Both the position numbers and the translations under genes were made by a program. Below the pieces are notes generated by a model. It did not search any database. It worked only from the letters and a program-made list of their open reading frames with translations, and was not told the origin of the DNA. A stretch of DNA of 64,000 nucleotides from DATFVA01 sp963721075. GTDB taxonomy: Bacteria; Bacteroidota; Ignavibacteria; Ignavibacteriales; Ignavibacteriaceae. The stretch is from positions 62,001 through 126,000 of the forward strand of contig CAVRHV010000023.1 of the NCBI GenBank assembly GCA_963721075.1. Reading direction: 5' to 3'. Below, in pieces: positions 10,590 to 19,655 of the stretch (position 1 is the first letter of the stretch; every line of letters starts with the position of its first letter).

Positions 10590-11442
10590 ATGCTTACCGT
10601 TCTTGAATCAATAAAACTATCAACAGAGTACCTCGAGAAAAAAGGTGTCGAATCGCCGAGGATAAATGCAGAACTGCTTCTTGCACATATCCTCAAGTGC
10701 AAAAGACTGGATCTTTATCTTACTTTTGACCGGCCGCTAAGCGAAGAAGAAATTACTTTATACAGGAGCTTCCTTAAAAGAAGAGGTGAATTTGAACCAT
10801 TACAATATATCGTTGGTTCAGTTGAATTTTTCGGATTACCGTTCTTTGTAAATTCATCAGTACTTATACCCAGGCAGGAAACAGAAATTCTTGTTGAAGA
10901 AATAATAGAGCGGAATAAAAATAATCCTTCAATAAAAATTCTGGATATTGGTACCGGCAGCGGAAATATTGCCATATCGCTTGCAAAGAATCTCCCCGGT
11001 TCAACCGTAACTGCTTCCGACATAAGTGAAGATGCTCTTAAACTTGCCGCTAAGAATTCGGTGCTTAATGGAACCGACAGCCAGGTAAAATTCATTGAGA
11101 ATGATATACTGCAAAAGCTATCCCGAAGAGAAAGGATTCGATGTAATTGTTTCCAATCCGCCTTACGTTTCGGTGAATGAATTTGAAAAACTGCGACCTG
11201 AGTTAAAAGTTTATGAACCACGACATGCTTTGACGGATAATGCGGATGGACTAATTTATTACAGGGAAATTAGTTTGAAAGCAAAAGAATTATTGCAGCG
11301 CGGAGGCAGATTATATTTCGAGACAGGCGAAGGGCAATCGGGAGCTGTAAGAAAAATACTCGAAGAAAATAGTTACACTTCGATTATGACAAAAAATGAT
11401 TACCTTAATATAGAACGGGTAGTGTCGGGAGAGATGAATTGA
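10590..11442 (+). CDS. prmC: release factor glutamine N5-methyltransferase, frameshifted
   Basis: Methylates the GGQ glutamine of peptide release factors using SAM. The N-terminal helical domain is followed by the SAM-binding motif ILDIGTGSGNIAISLA and, after a shift, by the catalytic SNPPYVS. The first frame stops at 11180 after drifting out of homology at DILQKL; the second resumes as SYPEEKGFDVIVSNPPY. One extra base between about 11109 and 11120 explains the break. The corrected length of about 284 residues is normal. The stop overlaps the dtd TTG start by four bases. Probably an intact gene in the organism. Confidence 0.9.
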
Positions 11443-11897
11443 GAGTAGTTGCACAGAGAGTTTCAAAAGGCGGGGTAAGTATACCCGAAGAAAACTATGA
11501 TCAGGATATCGGGAAAGGATTGGTAATCCTGCTGGGAATAAGGACGGGAGATACTGAAAAAGAAGTGAATTATCTGGCCGATAAATGCAGTAGTCTGAGA
11601 ATATTTTCGCCTGATGGTTCAGAAGACGATAAAATGAACTACTCTGTAAAAGATATTGACGGGGAGGTACTGGTTATTTCGCAGTTTACTCTCTATGGTG
11701 ATGCATCAAGAGGGAACAGGCCCGGTTTCACCGATGCCGCTAAGCCTGATGAAGCTATCCCTCTTTATGAGAAATTTATCGCAAGGATGAAGCAAAACCT
11801 GGGAAATGAAAAGGTTAAAGCAGGTATATTCGGGGCGATGATGGAGGTAAGGATTTTCAATGACGGTCCTGTTACAATAATTATCGATTCAAAATAA
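11439..11897 (+). CDS. dtd: D-aminoacyl-tRNA deacylase
   Basis: Removes D-amino acids (and glycine from tRNA-Ala) from mischarged tRNAs in the cytosol. The 152-residue length is typical, and both signature motifs are present: SQFTLYGD and, near the C-terminus, NDGPVTI, corresponding to the Gly-cisPro motif of the active site. It starts at a TTG overlapping the prmC stop, so two translation-quality genes are coupled here. Confidence 0.95.
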   Translation: MRVVAQRVSKGGVSIPEENYDQDIGKGLVILLGIRTGDTEKEVNYLADKCSSLRIFSPDGSEDDKMNYSVKDIDGEVLVISQFTLYGDASRGNRPGFTDAAKPDEAIPLYEKFIARMKQNLGNEKVKAGIFGAMMEVRIFNDGPVTIIIDSK

Positions 11898-11908
11898 AAA
11901 GTGTTTAT

Positions 11909-12814
11909 GTGAATCCGGTATTAATGATATTTCTCGATGGTGTCGGGATAGGGAAAGAGGATTATGAATTTAATCCTTTCTTCAAATACGGATTTAATAC
12001 GTTCACTAAACTATTCGGTACCATTCCCACCCTCGACAAACAGTATCTGGCAAAGAACGGTTTCTATCTTACTCCCGTTGATGCCGCCCTGGGAGTAGAA
12101 GGACTTCCACAGAGCGGAACGGGACAAACATCGATTTTCTGCGGGATGAACGCAGCTGAATTTGTAGGAAAGCACTTCGGGCCTTATCCTTATTCTACAC
12201 TTGTTCCCGTAATAAAGGAACAAAACATATTCAAAGAATTCCTCTCCAGAGGTCGAAAGGCTTTCTTTGCAAATGCCTACCCCAAAGTATTTTTTGATTA
12301 TATCAGATCAGGAAAATCGAGACTCAGTGTGACATCATTAAGTGCCAGGCTGAGCGGTTTAAGGCTGAACCGTCCCTCTGATGTAAGAAGGGGGAATGCA
12401 TTAACTGCTGAAATAACCAATGAAAGGTGGAATAAAAAACTTAACTATAAACTTCCTGTTATCAGACCAGAAACTGCGGCAAGAAGATTAATCAGAGCGG
12501 GAATGAAAAATGATTTTACACTGTATGAATATTTCCTGACGGATCATCTGGGACATGGCCGCTACGATGGCGATATTAAAACCACATTAAATATACTCGA
12601 TAAATTTCTTTTTACAGTTTTAACTGAAGCAGATAAATCTGAGTTTACAATCGTCATCTGCTCGGATCATGGCAACTTTGAGGATCTGTCAGTCAAGACA
12701 CATACGTTCAACCCTTCTGTTTTTATTACTACCGGCAGGAATGCAGAAATCATATCCGCCGAAGTGAAAAACCTGACCCAGATTAAAGATGCCATACTAA
12801 GGGCCTGTGGATGA
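11909..12814 (+). CDS. alkaline-phosphatase-superfamily metalloenzyme (phosphoglycerate mutase-like)
   Basis: About 301 residues from a GTG start. Visible superfamily metal and nucleophile motifs are FLDGVGIG at the N-terminus, SGTGQTSIFCG (likely Thr/Ser nucleophile region), DHLGHG, SDHGN and KTHTFNP, all typical of the alkaline phosphatase/iPGM superfamily with two metal ions. No signal peptide is evident, so it is probably cytoplasmic. The sequence is shorter than true cofactor-independent phosphoglycerate mutases and lacks their insertion, so the substrate is unknown. It overlaps comEC by four bases. Confidence 0.75.
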   Translation: MNPVLMIFLDGVGIGKEDYEFNPFFKYGFNTFTKLFGTIPTLDKQYLAKNGFYLTPVDAALGVEGLPQSGTGQTSIFCGMNAAEFVGKHFGPYPYSTLVPVIKEQNIFKEFLSRGRKAFFANAYPKVFFDYIRSGKSRLSVTSLSARLSGLRLNRPSDVRRGNALTAEITNERWNKKLNYKLPVIRPETAARRLIRAGMKNDFTLYEYFLTDHLGHGRYDGDIKTTLNILDKFLFTVLTEADKSEFTIVICSDHGNFEDLSVKTHTFNPSVFITTGRNAEIISAEVKNLTQIKDAILRACG

Positions 12815-15204
12815 AGGATTTTCCGGTAATAAGGGTTACGGTTTTATTCGCCGCCGGAATAGTTATACAATCGTTCTTTCCCGTAAAAATTCAAAATGAT
12901 TTTTTAATACTTGCATTATTATTCTCAGCTTCACTTATTTTCTTTTTATTTGAAAGCCGAAAGTTTTTATCAGAGATCTCATCCATTCTGATAATGTCAC
13001 TTCCGCTCCTCGCCGGTTACACTTCAGGTCAGATCCAGCGTAATAATATAAAGGTAATTCCTGACTCGATTTATGTAGTTAAAAACTTCACCGCTTACGG
13101 GTCCGTTGAAGAAATTGAGCTTCCCTCTAAGGACGGTTTTTCTCTTATTCTGAGAACTGATTCTATAAAGAGTCGGCGCACAATAGGAATCAATGTTAAA
13201 CTCCTATGCAGGATAAGGGACGATAGTCTAGTTTCTTTATATAGTCAACTCGAACCCGGAAATATCATAAAGATAAGCGGCACATACAGAAAAGGCCGGA
13301 CACAGCGTAATCCGGGAGAATTCGATTATAACAACTACCTGCATTCAAAAAATATCAGCGGTATTCTATCGGTTTATGAAAAAAATGACATAGCAATAAT
13401 TTCCGGTAAGGTTAATAACCTAAAAGCGATTATTTTTTCTTCAAGGAAGCTTGTCGATAAGATAATCACATCGATGCATACGCCACAGGCTGCTGCTCTT
13501 CTGAAAGGATTAATACTCGCGGACAGAAACGAGATCAGTTCTGAGACAAAGAATTATTTTATTAACTCAGGTGTAATGCATATACTTGCCGTATCAGGAC
13601 TGCACACTGGTTTCATTGCCCTGATCTTTTTTATTTTTCTGGGAAGGCTTAACTTATACCTAAGGTCAGTTCTGACGATCGCCGGTTTAATTCTCTTTAT
13701 GTTTTTTACAGGGATCCCTACTTCTGTTTTTCGGGCTGTTATCATGGCGTCTGTACTTTTAACAGCATTTATTTTAAATCGTTCCTCGAACATCTACAAT
13801 TCTCTTGCAATTGCAGCATTAATTTTACTAGCTGCAGACCCGTCAGAAATATTTAATGCCGGATTCCAGTTATCCTTCATCTCTGTCATTTCAATCGCAT
13901 ATTTTTTTCCGTATTTCAAAAAACTTTTGGAAAGAACAGGGATAAGGAACAAATTTCTAAGATATCTTTTTCTTTTCGCAGCTCTCTCATTGAGTGTACA
14001 GATAGGGACATCTCCTATTATCTTATTTTATTTCGGAAAGTTCTCACTTATCTCCGTGCTGATAAATCTGGCAGTAATTCCACTTACAGGGGTTATCATT
14101 GGAACCGGGATCACAACCCTTGTTGTCTTTCCGTTATCTGTCTGGACAGCTTCGGTATATGCAGGAGCAAATAATATGTTTGCCGATGTATTATTGACAT
14201 TGGTAAAATATGCGGGCTCTTCGGCCTATTCATTTCTTGATATTGTAAATTATTCCTTAGCTGATGTTCTGGTCTTTTATTTGTTCGTAATGACAGGGAT
14301 TTTTTTGATGCATCATCTTAAATCTTTCAGGACAGCAACAATTTTTTTAATTCTTATTATTGCGAATATTTATATCTATTCTTCAACCGGGAACTCCCAG
14401 TCAGAAGATAAAGGCAAATTGAATGTTTTTATGCTTGATGTAGGACAGGGAGATTCTTTCATTATTAAATTACCCGGGGGTAAATCTATCCTGATAGATG
14501 CAGGCAGTGCTTCACAATATTTTGACAACGGAGAAAGAATAATCCTGCCTGCAATGAGAAAGCTGGGGATAGAAAAATTCGATTACGGATTTGTATCTCA
14601 TATTGATGTTGATCATTACGGCGGATTTATTTCACTTGTTGAAAATAATAAAATCAGAAGGCTGTTTAAGACACCCCCGGACACTTTATCCGATAAAGAC
14701 AGAAGATTTGAACAGTACCTGAAGAATAAAAATATTCCCGTTGAACACTATACCAGGGAGAGACTCAGAATAGAAAACGCTGAAATATTTATTCTGAATG
14801 ACGGCGCACATAATTTTACGGGAAATAATTCGCTTAACAACAGCAGTGGTATTATTAAAATAATATACGGGAAGACCTCTTTTTTATTTACGGGAGATAT
14901 AGATAAAAGAGGGGAGAATTATTATGTGAAAAAGTATAATAATTTTCTTGACTCAGATGTACTAAAAATCAGTCATCACGGCAGCAAGTCAGGATCTTCA
15001 GCAGAGTTCATAAAATCGGTATCTCCGGATATAAGTCTTATCAGCTGCGGAATTAAAAACCGCTTCGGTCATCCTTCTGGTGAAGTTGTAAAAAGATTAC
15101 AGGAATCCGGCACGCAAATTTATAGAACCGATTGCGAAGGCTGCGTACTTCTTCAATCGGACGGGATGAAGATAAGCAGAATTGATTGGGAAAATTATTA
15201 TTAA
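12811..15204 (+). CDS. comEC: ComEC/Rec2-family DNA uptake channel with metallo-beta-lactamase domain
   Basis: A 797-residue polytopic inner-membrane protein. N-terminal membrane helices and a soluble OB-like part precede the competence domain (KGLILADRNEIS at about residue 232, then SGVMHILAVSGLHTGF), followed by many hydrophobic helices. The C-terminal part from about residue 540 is a metallo-beta-lactamase-type domain: DVGQGDSFIIKLPGG, SHIDVDHYGG, FTGDID and ISHHGSKSGSS, as in the ComEC nuclease-like domain. In transforming bacteria ComEC passes single-stranded DNA across the inner membrane. No other competence gene is adjacent. The ATG overlaps the preceding stop. Confidence 0.93.
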   Translation: MKDFPVIRVTVLFAAGIVIQSFFPVKIQNDFLILALLFSASLIFFLFESRKFLSEISSILIMSLPLLAGYTSGQIQRNNIKVIPDSIYVVKNFTAYGSVEEIELPSKDGFSLILRTDSIKSRRTIGINVKLLCRIRDDSLVSLYSQLEPGNIIKISGTYRKGRTQRNPGEFDYNNYLHSKNISGILSVYEKNDIAIISGKVNNLKAIIFSSRKLVDKIITSMHTPQAAALLKGLILADRNEISSETKNYFINSGVMHILAVSGLHTGFIALIFFIFLGRLNLYLRSVLTIAGLILFMFFTGIPTSVFRAVIMASVLLTAFILNRSSNIYNSLAIAALILLAADPSEIFNAGFQLSFISVISIAYFFPYFKKLLERTGIRNKFLRYLFLFAALSLSVQIGTSPIILFYFGKFSLISVLINLAVIPLTGVIIGTGITTLVVFPLSVWTASVYAGANNMFADVLLTLVKYAGSSAYSFLDIVNYSLADVLVFYLFVMTGIFLMHHLKSFRTATIFLILIIANIYIYSSTGNSQSEDKGKLNVFMLDVGQGDSFIIKLPGGKSILIDAGSASQYFDNGERIILPAMRKLGIEKFDYGFVSHIDVDHYGGFISLVENNKIRRLFKTPPDTLSDKDRRFEQYLKNKNIPVEHYTRERLRIENAEIFILNDGAHNFTGNNSLNNSSGIIKIIYGKTSFLFTGDIDKRGENYYVKKYNNFLDSDVLKISHHGSKSGSSAEFIKSVSPDISLISCGIKNRFGHPSGEVVKRLQESGTQIYRTDCEGCVLLQSDGMKISRIDWENYY

Positions 15205-15241
15205 ATTAGCAGAGTTTGATTAACAGAATAAATCAAAAAAA

Positions 15242-16378
15242 ATGAAAAAAAGAATTCGAATAGGAATACTCGGAGGAGGCCAGCTTGCACGGATGTCGGC
15301 ATACCAGGCATATAAACTGGGATTTGAGATTGCCATTCTGGAAAAAGAACCGCAGTCTCCTGCAGGTCAGTTAACAAAATATGACTTTGCGGGCTGGGTC
15401 GATGACAAAAAACTTGTAAAGAAATTTGCGAAAGACTGTGATATAATAACTCTGGAAAATGAGTTTATCGATTATAAGGACCTTCAATTTATAGAACGGT
15501 TGGGTAAAAAAGTTCTGCCATCTTCCAAAACAATATCGCTGATACAGGATAAATTTATACAGAAAAAAACCTTCAGGAGAAACGGAATTCCGGTGCCTGA
15601 ATTCCTTGAGGTAAAAGATTCAAGCACTTTCAAAACAATTTCCGGAAAGCTGGGAGAAAGGTTTATACTTAAATCAAGGAAAATGGGTTATGATGGTTAT
15701 GGAAATGCTTTTGTGAAAGATGAAAAAAGCTATACTGACGGACTGGCCGAACTTTCTGAACGTCATTCTCAGGTTATGGCGGAGGAGTTAATTGATTTCA
15801 GGAAAGAACTGGCGGTTATGATAGCCCGAACCGGAAGAGAGACAAAAGCTTACCCTGTAGTTGAAACAATTCAGAAGAATCACATTTGTCATACTGTAAT
15901 CGCCCCGGCTGATATCAGCACCGGGCTGAGAAAAACCGCGGTAGAAATTGCAATAAACGCTGTAGAAGCGGTAAAAGGTTATGGTATATTCGGAGTAGAA
16001 TTATTTATTACAAGGGATAATAAAATACTTGTTAATGAGATGGCACCCCGTCCCCATAACTCCGGGCATTATACAATTGAAGCTTGTGTAACCTCACAGT
16101 TTGAAAATCATGTGCGTGCCGTATTAAGTCTGCCGCTGGGAGCAACCGGGATGGTTAAACCTGCTGCAGTGATGGTAAATCTTCTTGGCAAAAAAGAAGG
16201 TTTTGGGATAGTTGAAGATTACAGAGCAGCATTAAAAGACGAGAATCTGCATCTGCATATATACGGTAAGGAGATGTCAAGATTAGGCAGAAAGATGGGG
16301 CATATAACTATGCTCGGAGACGATACCGGAGCAGTTTTAAAAAGACTTAAAAAAATTGAACCAAAAATAATTATTTAG
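15242..16378 (+). CDS. purK: N5-carboxyaminoimidazole ribonucleotide synthase
   Basis: ATP-grasp enzyme that carboxylates AIR to N5-CAIR in purine synthesis. The N-terminus shows the typical IGILGGGQLARMSAYQA, then the ATP-grasp core with ILKSRKMGYDGYGNAFV and the metal-binding EMAPRPHNSGHYTIEAC. Length 378 is normal. The next gene, purE, follows after seven bases and converts N5-CAIR to CAIR, so the two consecutive steps are encoded together. Confidence 0.96.
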   Translation: MKKRIRIGILGGGQLARMSAYQAYKLGFEIAILEKEPQSPAGQLTKYDFAGWVDDKKLVKKFAKDCDIITLENEFIDYKDLQFIERLGKKVLPSSKTISLIQDKFIQKKTFRRNGIPVPEFLEVKDSSTFKTISGKLGERFILKSRKMGYDGYGNAFVKDEKSYTDGLAELSERHSQVMAEELIDFRKELAVMIARTGRETKAYPVVETIQKNHICHTVIAPADISTGLRKTAVEIAINAVEAVKGYGIFGVELFITRDNKILVNEMAPRPHNSGHYTIEACVTSQFENHVRAVLSLPLGATGMVKPAAVMVNLLGKKEGFGIVEDYRAALKDENLHLHIYGKEMSRLGRKMGHITMLGDDTGAVLKRLKKIEPKIII

Positions 16379-16385
16379 GTGAAAA

Positions 16386-16874
16386 ATGAAAGAAAAGCCT
16401 GTAGTCGGGATAATCATGGGAAGCGATTCGGATCTGCCGGTAATGAACGAGGCTGCCGCCGTCTTAAAAGAATTTGGAATCCCTTATGAAATAAAAATTG
16501 TGTCAGCCCACCGTACACCTAAGTTTATGGCAGAATATGGATCGACGGCCCATGAAAAGGGAATAAAAGTCATAATAGCAGGTGCAGGAGGCGCAGCACA
16601 CCTGCCCGGTATGACAGCAGCACATTCACCATTACCGGTTATCGGTGTTCCGGTAAAATCGAAATCACTGGACGGTCTTGATTCACTGCTTTCTATTGTA
16701 CAGATGCCGGGGGGAGTTCCAGTAGCTACGGTAGGTATTAATCAGGCAAAGAATGCAGGACTGCTGGCGGCTCAGATCCTTGGTACAAGTGACGGGGATA
16801 TATTATCCCGTATGCTTCAGTACAAGAAGAACCTGGAAAAAACCTCACTCTCAAAAAATGAAAAAATAAAATAG
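16386..16874 (+). CDS. purE: N5-carboxyaminoimidazole ribonucleotide mutase
   Basis: Class I PurE, 162 residues, rearranging N5-CAIR to CAIR. Diagnostic features are the MGSDSDLPVM loop, VSAHRTPKFM with the catalytic His, and AGAGGAAHLPGM. Its position directly behind purK supports the N5-CAIR route rather than direct carboxylation. No clear terminator was seen after its stop. Confidence 0.96.
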   Translation: MKEKPVVGIIMGSDSDLPVMNEAAAVLKEFGIPYEIKIVSAHRTPKFMAEYGSTAHEKGIKVIIAGAGGAAHLPGMTAAHSPLPVIGVPVKSKSLDGLDSLLSIVQMPGGVPVATVGINQAKNAGLLAAQILGTSDGDILSRMLQYKKNLEKTSLSKNEKIK

Positions 16875-17308
16875 AATAAATAATTGCGTTTATTTAGAAG
16901 ATTTTGTAGTTTAATTATTAATGAAAAGGCCTCATAATCTTCCTCTTCGAGGTCCAATTTCAGGCGATATATCTATCAGTTCTCAAACTTTTTATAAATT
17001 GCTTTCGGCTCAGATCTGAAATGATCGATTCAATATTATTTTTCTGTTCGATCATACAGATCGGGGAGGTGTCTTTCTTTTCTATATCATTTATTAGTAA
17101 GCATCGTTAATAATACGTTGAACCCAAATAAAAATATTAGCATCCGATAATAAATATCTCCGAAAACTGTTATTTAATATTTTATCCTTAATCATATATT
17201 TATTAAAAATTAATTTTACAGGAGGTTCATTACTTAACAACCATTTTTTTATGTAGGTTCAATTTGCTCTAATTAATTCAATCCAATATTTAACCAGGAG
17301 GTCGTATT
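16875..17308 (+). promoter_or_regulatory. long AT-rich leader upstream of the first T9SS gene
   Basis: A 434-base noncoding stretch. It must hold the promoter of the gene at 17309 because of its length and the change in gene type. The sequence TTTTGTAGTTT at 16902-16912 recurs at 21554-21564 in the leader of the third gene of this group. A second ribosome-binding-site-like GGAGGT lies near 17221, about 85 bases before the real start, with no start codon at proper distance. The true site, CCAGGAGGT, lies just ahead of the ATG. The promoter itself is not resolved. Confidence 0.4.
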
Positions 17309-19534
17309 ATGACGAGAAATTTTTTACTTGCTATGTTCGCTGTCGTCATCAGCGCTATTCTCATTTTTCCCCAAACCAAATCTGTCGGAAATGTTGATTC
17401 TTCACCAAATCTCAAAAATAATGAAATCACCGGAACCAGAGCAATGTGGGATCTTGAATTTTCATTCGATCTTAATGTTGCTTCGGGTGCCGCCGGTAAT
17501 GCAGGTGCAGAGTTCGATGGCACATATTTTTATACCACACGATGGGCCACAAACCTGATCCATAAATATGATATGACCGGAACACTTGTAGAGGAATTCT
17601 CAATTCCAGGTGTATCAGGATTGAGAGATCTCGCGTTTGACGGTACATATTTCTACGGTGGTGCTGCTTCAACCACTATTTACCAGATGGACTTCACAAC
17701 AAAGACTTTAGTTGGAACCATTACAAGTCCGGTAGCTGTTAGATTTATTGCTTATGATGATGATAATGACGCTTTTTGGTGTGGTAACTGGGATACAACA
17801 CCGACATTAGTAAGCAGAACCGGTACAAATATGGGAACGATTACAACTGGCTTAGCGGGACAATATGGTGCAGCTTACGATAATGTAAGTGTAGGCGGTC
17901 CGTTCCTATGGATATTTGATCAGGGTGGTGGAGTTTGTCCTGGTAGTTTAGTGATGTATCAGTTTGATATTGCTACCGGAACAGCAACCGGCGTATCACA
18001 CGATGCATGTGATGAGCTTACTGATGGAATTGCCGGCGGTTTATTCTCAACGGTTGATTTCGTTGCTGGAAAATTCTCAATCGGTGGTGTAATGCAAAGT
18101 AATTCAGGCCTGGATGATACATTCTTCATTTATGAAGTTGCTGATTCCGGTCCTCAGCCAGGGCCTGGTCCGGCTTCAAATCCTGCACCAGCTAATGGCG
18201 CTACAGATGTTGATGTTAATCAAGATCTTTCCTGGGACAATGCTACCGGTGCAACCTCTATTGAAATATTTTTCGGTCCAGTTGGAAATTTGACATCCGT
18301 ATACTCAGGTGCTCCTGTTACAACATATGATGTTGGTACATTGGATTACTTCACCTCTTATGGATGGCGGGTTAATCAGACCGATGGTTCAGGTACAACC
18401 GTTAGTCCAATGTGGTCATTCCAAACAATGCAGAATCCTGCATTTGTTTTCACTACCGATACTGTATATCCGCAAAGTGCTGACTACTGGACAGGAACAA
18501 CAGATGGAACAACCAAAACCGATGTTAGTGAAGTCAGAGGACAGAACACGGAGGACGGCTGGTTCATGTTCGATATCAGTTCTGTACCTGGTAATGCTAT
18601 AGTTGATTCCATGAGGTTTTACGGCTATGTTAACTTTACAAATTATCCTTTCTGGAGTGCAACTCCTCTTCCCGGATTAAATCCATTAACGGCATCTGCT
18701 GCTGATTTAAAAACTGCTATTAGTAGTAACAGCGGTACAGCACTTGCTTACGTTTATGCAAATGAAACTTCAACATTTGCTATCGGCTGGCATGATTATT
18801 TAATGGGAAATTCATGTAATACCGATTTTGAAGCTGCACTTGCACAGGGCTGGTTCGCAATGGGAATGGATTCCAGAGATAACAGCGCAACTTATTACAT
18901 TAATTGGGATGGCTGGAATGAAACTAATGTTCCTTATCTTAAGGTTTCGTACCACTTCATAGTCCCTGTTGAATTGTCATCATTCACGGCTAACGTATCG
19001 AATGGTAATGTCGTTTTGAATTGGGTAACTGCAACCGAAACCAACAATAAAGGTTTCGAAATTCAGAGAAGCAGCGGTGGAGATTTCCAGACAATTGGTT
19101 TCGTACAAGGAAATGGAACATCAACACAGCAGCATTCATATACTTATTCAGATAATACTGTAGATCATGGATCATACAGCTACAGACTGAGACAGGTTGA
19201 TTTTGATGGTAGCTCAGAATTCTCAAAAGTCGTTGAGGTTAATATTTCTGCGCCCAAGGTATATTCATTGGCTCAGAACTATCCAAACCCATTTAACCCG
19301 ACAACCCAGATTAACTTCAGCCTTGCTACAGACTCAAAAGTTACATTAAAAGTATTTGATATACTTGGACAGGAAATCACAACTTTGTTAAACGGAAATC
19401 TTCTGGCCGGACCACACTTTGTTAATTTTGATGCCTCAAAATTAACAAGCGGCGTCTATCTATATAGGATGGATGCTACCGGAGCAGATGGAAGTACCTT
19501 TACAGCAATAAAGAAAATGCTCTTGACCAAGTAA
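17309..19534 (+). CDS. secreted multidomain protein with T9SS type A sorting domain (paralogue 1)
   Basis: A strong AGGAGGT site precedes the ATG. The N-terminal signal peptide (LLAMFAVVISAILIFPQ) leads into a propeller-like region of short repeats (AGAEFDGTYFYTTRW, DLAFDGTYFYGG). An Ig/Fn3-like module follows (NPAPANGATDVDVNQDLSWD), then a beta-rich module with DGWFMFDISSVPG and YYINWDGWNE, a Fn3-like module with VLNWVTATETNNKGFE, and the C-terminal sorting domain SLAQNYPNPFNPTTQINFSL ending KKMLLTK. T9SS export and surface attachment are expected from the family; the ligand or activity is unknown. The first in a tandem set of four related genes, with its own terminator. Confidence 0.85.
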   Translation: MTRNFLLAMFAVVISAILIFPQTKSVGNVDSSPNLKNNEITGTRAMWDLEFSFDLNVASGAAGNAGAEFDGTYFYTTRWATNLIHKYDMTGTLVEEFSIPGVSGLRDLAFDGTYFYGGAASTTIYQMDFTTKTLVGTITSPVAVRFIAYDDDNDAFWCGNWDTTPTLVSRTGTNMGTITTGLAGQYGAAYDNVSVGGPFLWIFDQGGGVCPGSLVMYQFDIATGTATGVSHDACDELTDGIAGGLFSTVDFVAGKFSIGGVMQSNSGLDDTFFIYEVADSGPQPGPGPASNPAPANGATDVDVNQDLSWDNATGATSIEIFFGPVGNLTSVYSGAPVTTYDVGTLDYFTSYGWRVNQTDGSGTTVSPMWSFQTMQNPAFVFTTDTVYPQSADYWTGTTDGTTKTDVSEVRGQNTEDGWFMFDISSVPGNAIVDSMRFYGYVNFTNYPFWSATPLPGLNPLTASAADLKTAISSNSGTALAYVYANETSTFAIGWHDYLMGNSCNTDFEAALAQGWFAMGMDSRDNSATYYINWDGWNETNVPYLKVSYHFIVPVELSSFTANVSNGNVVLNWVTATETNNKGFEIQRSSGGDFQTIGFVQGNGTSTQQHSYTYSDNTVDHGSYSYRLRQVDFDGSSEFSKVVEVNISAPKVYSLAQNYPNPFNPTTQINFSLATDSKVTLKVFDILGQEITTLLNGNLLAGPHFVNFDASKLTSGVYLYRMDATGADGSTFTAIKKMLLTK

Positions 19535-19552
19535 ATAATTTCTTAACCCAAG

Positions 19553-19582
19553 AAGCCCGGTTATCAAGCCGGGCTTTTTTTA
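19553..19582 (+). terminator. rho-independent terminator of T9SS paralogue 1
   Basis: An 8-bp perfect stem AAGCCCGG/CCGGGCTT with an 8-base loop is followed by a T run. It starts about 20 bases after the stop at 19534. Confidence 0.9.
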
Positions 19583-19655
19583 TATTCAATCATGTAAATT
19601 TTCACAAACCGGATCATAGCTTCAGATTTTTTAGTCAATTAAAAATGGAGGATAA

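Noticed and set aside
13554..13793. Antisense ORFs inside comEC and other long genes
   Set aside because: They mirror strongly supported genes, have no homology or ribosome binding sites and follow the codon shadow of the sense frame.
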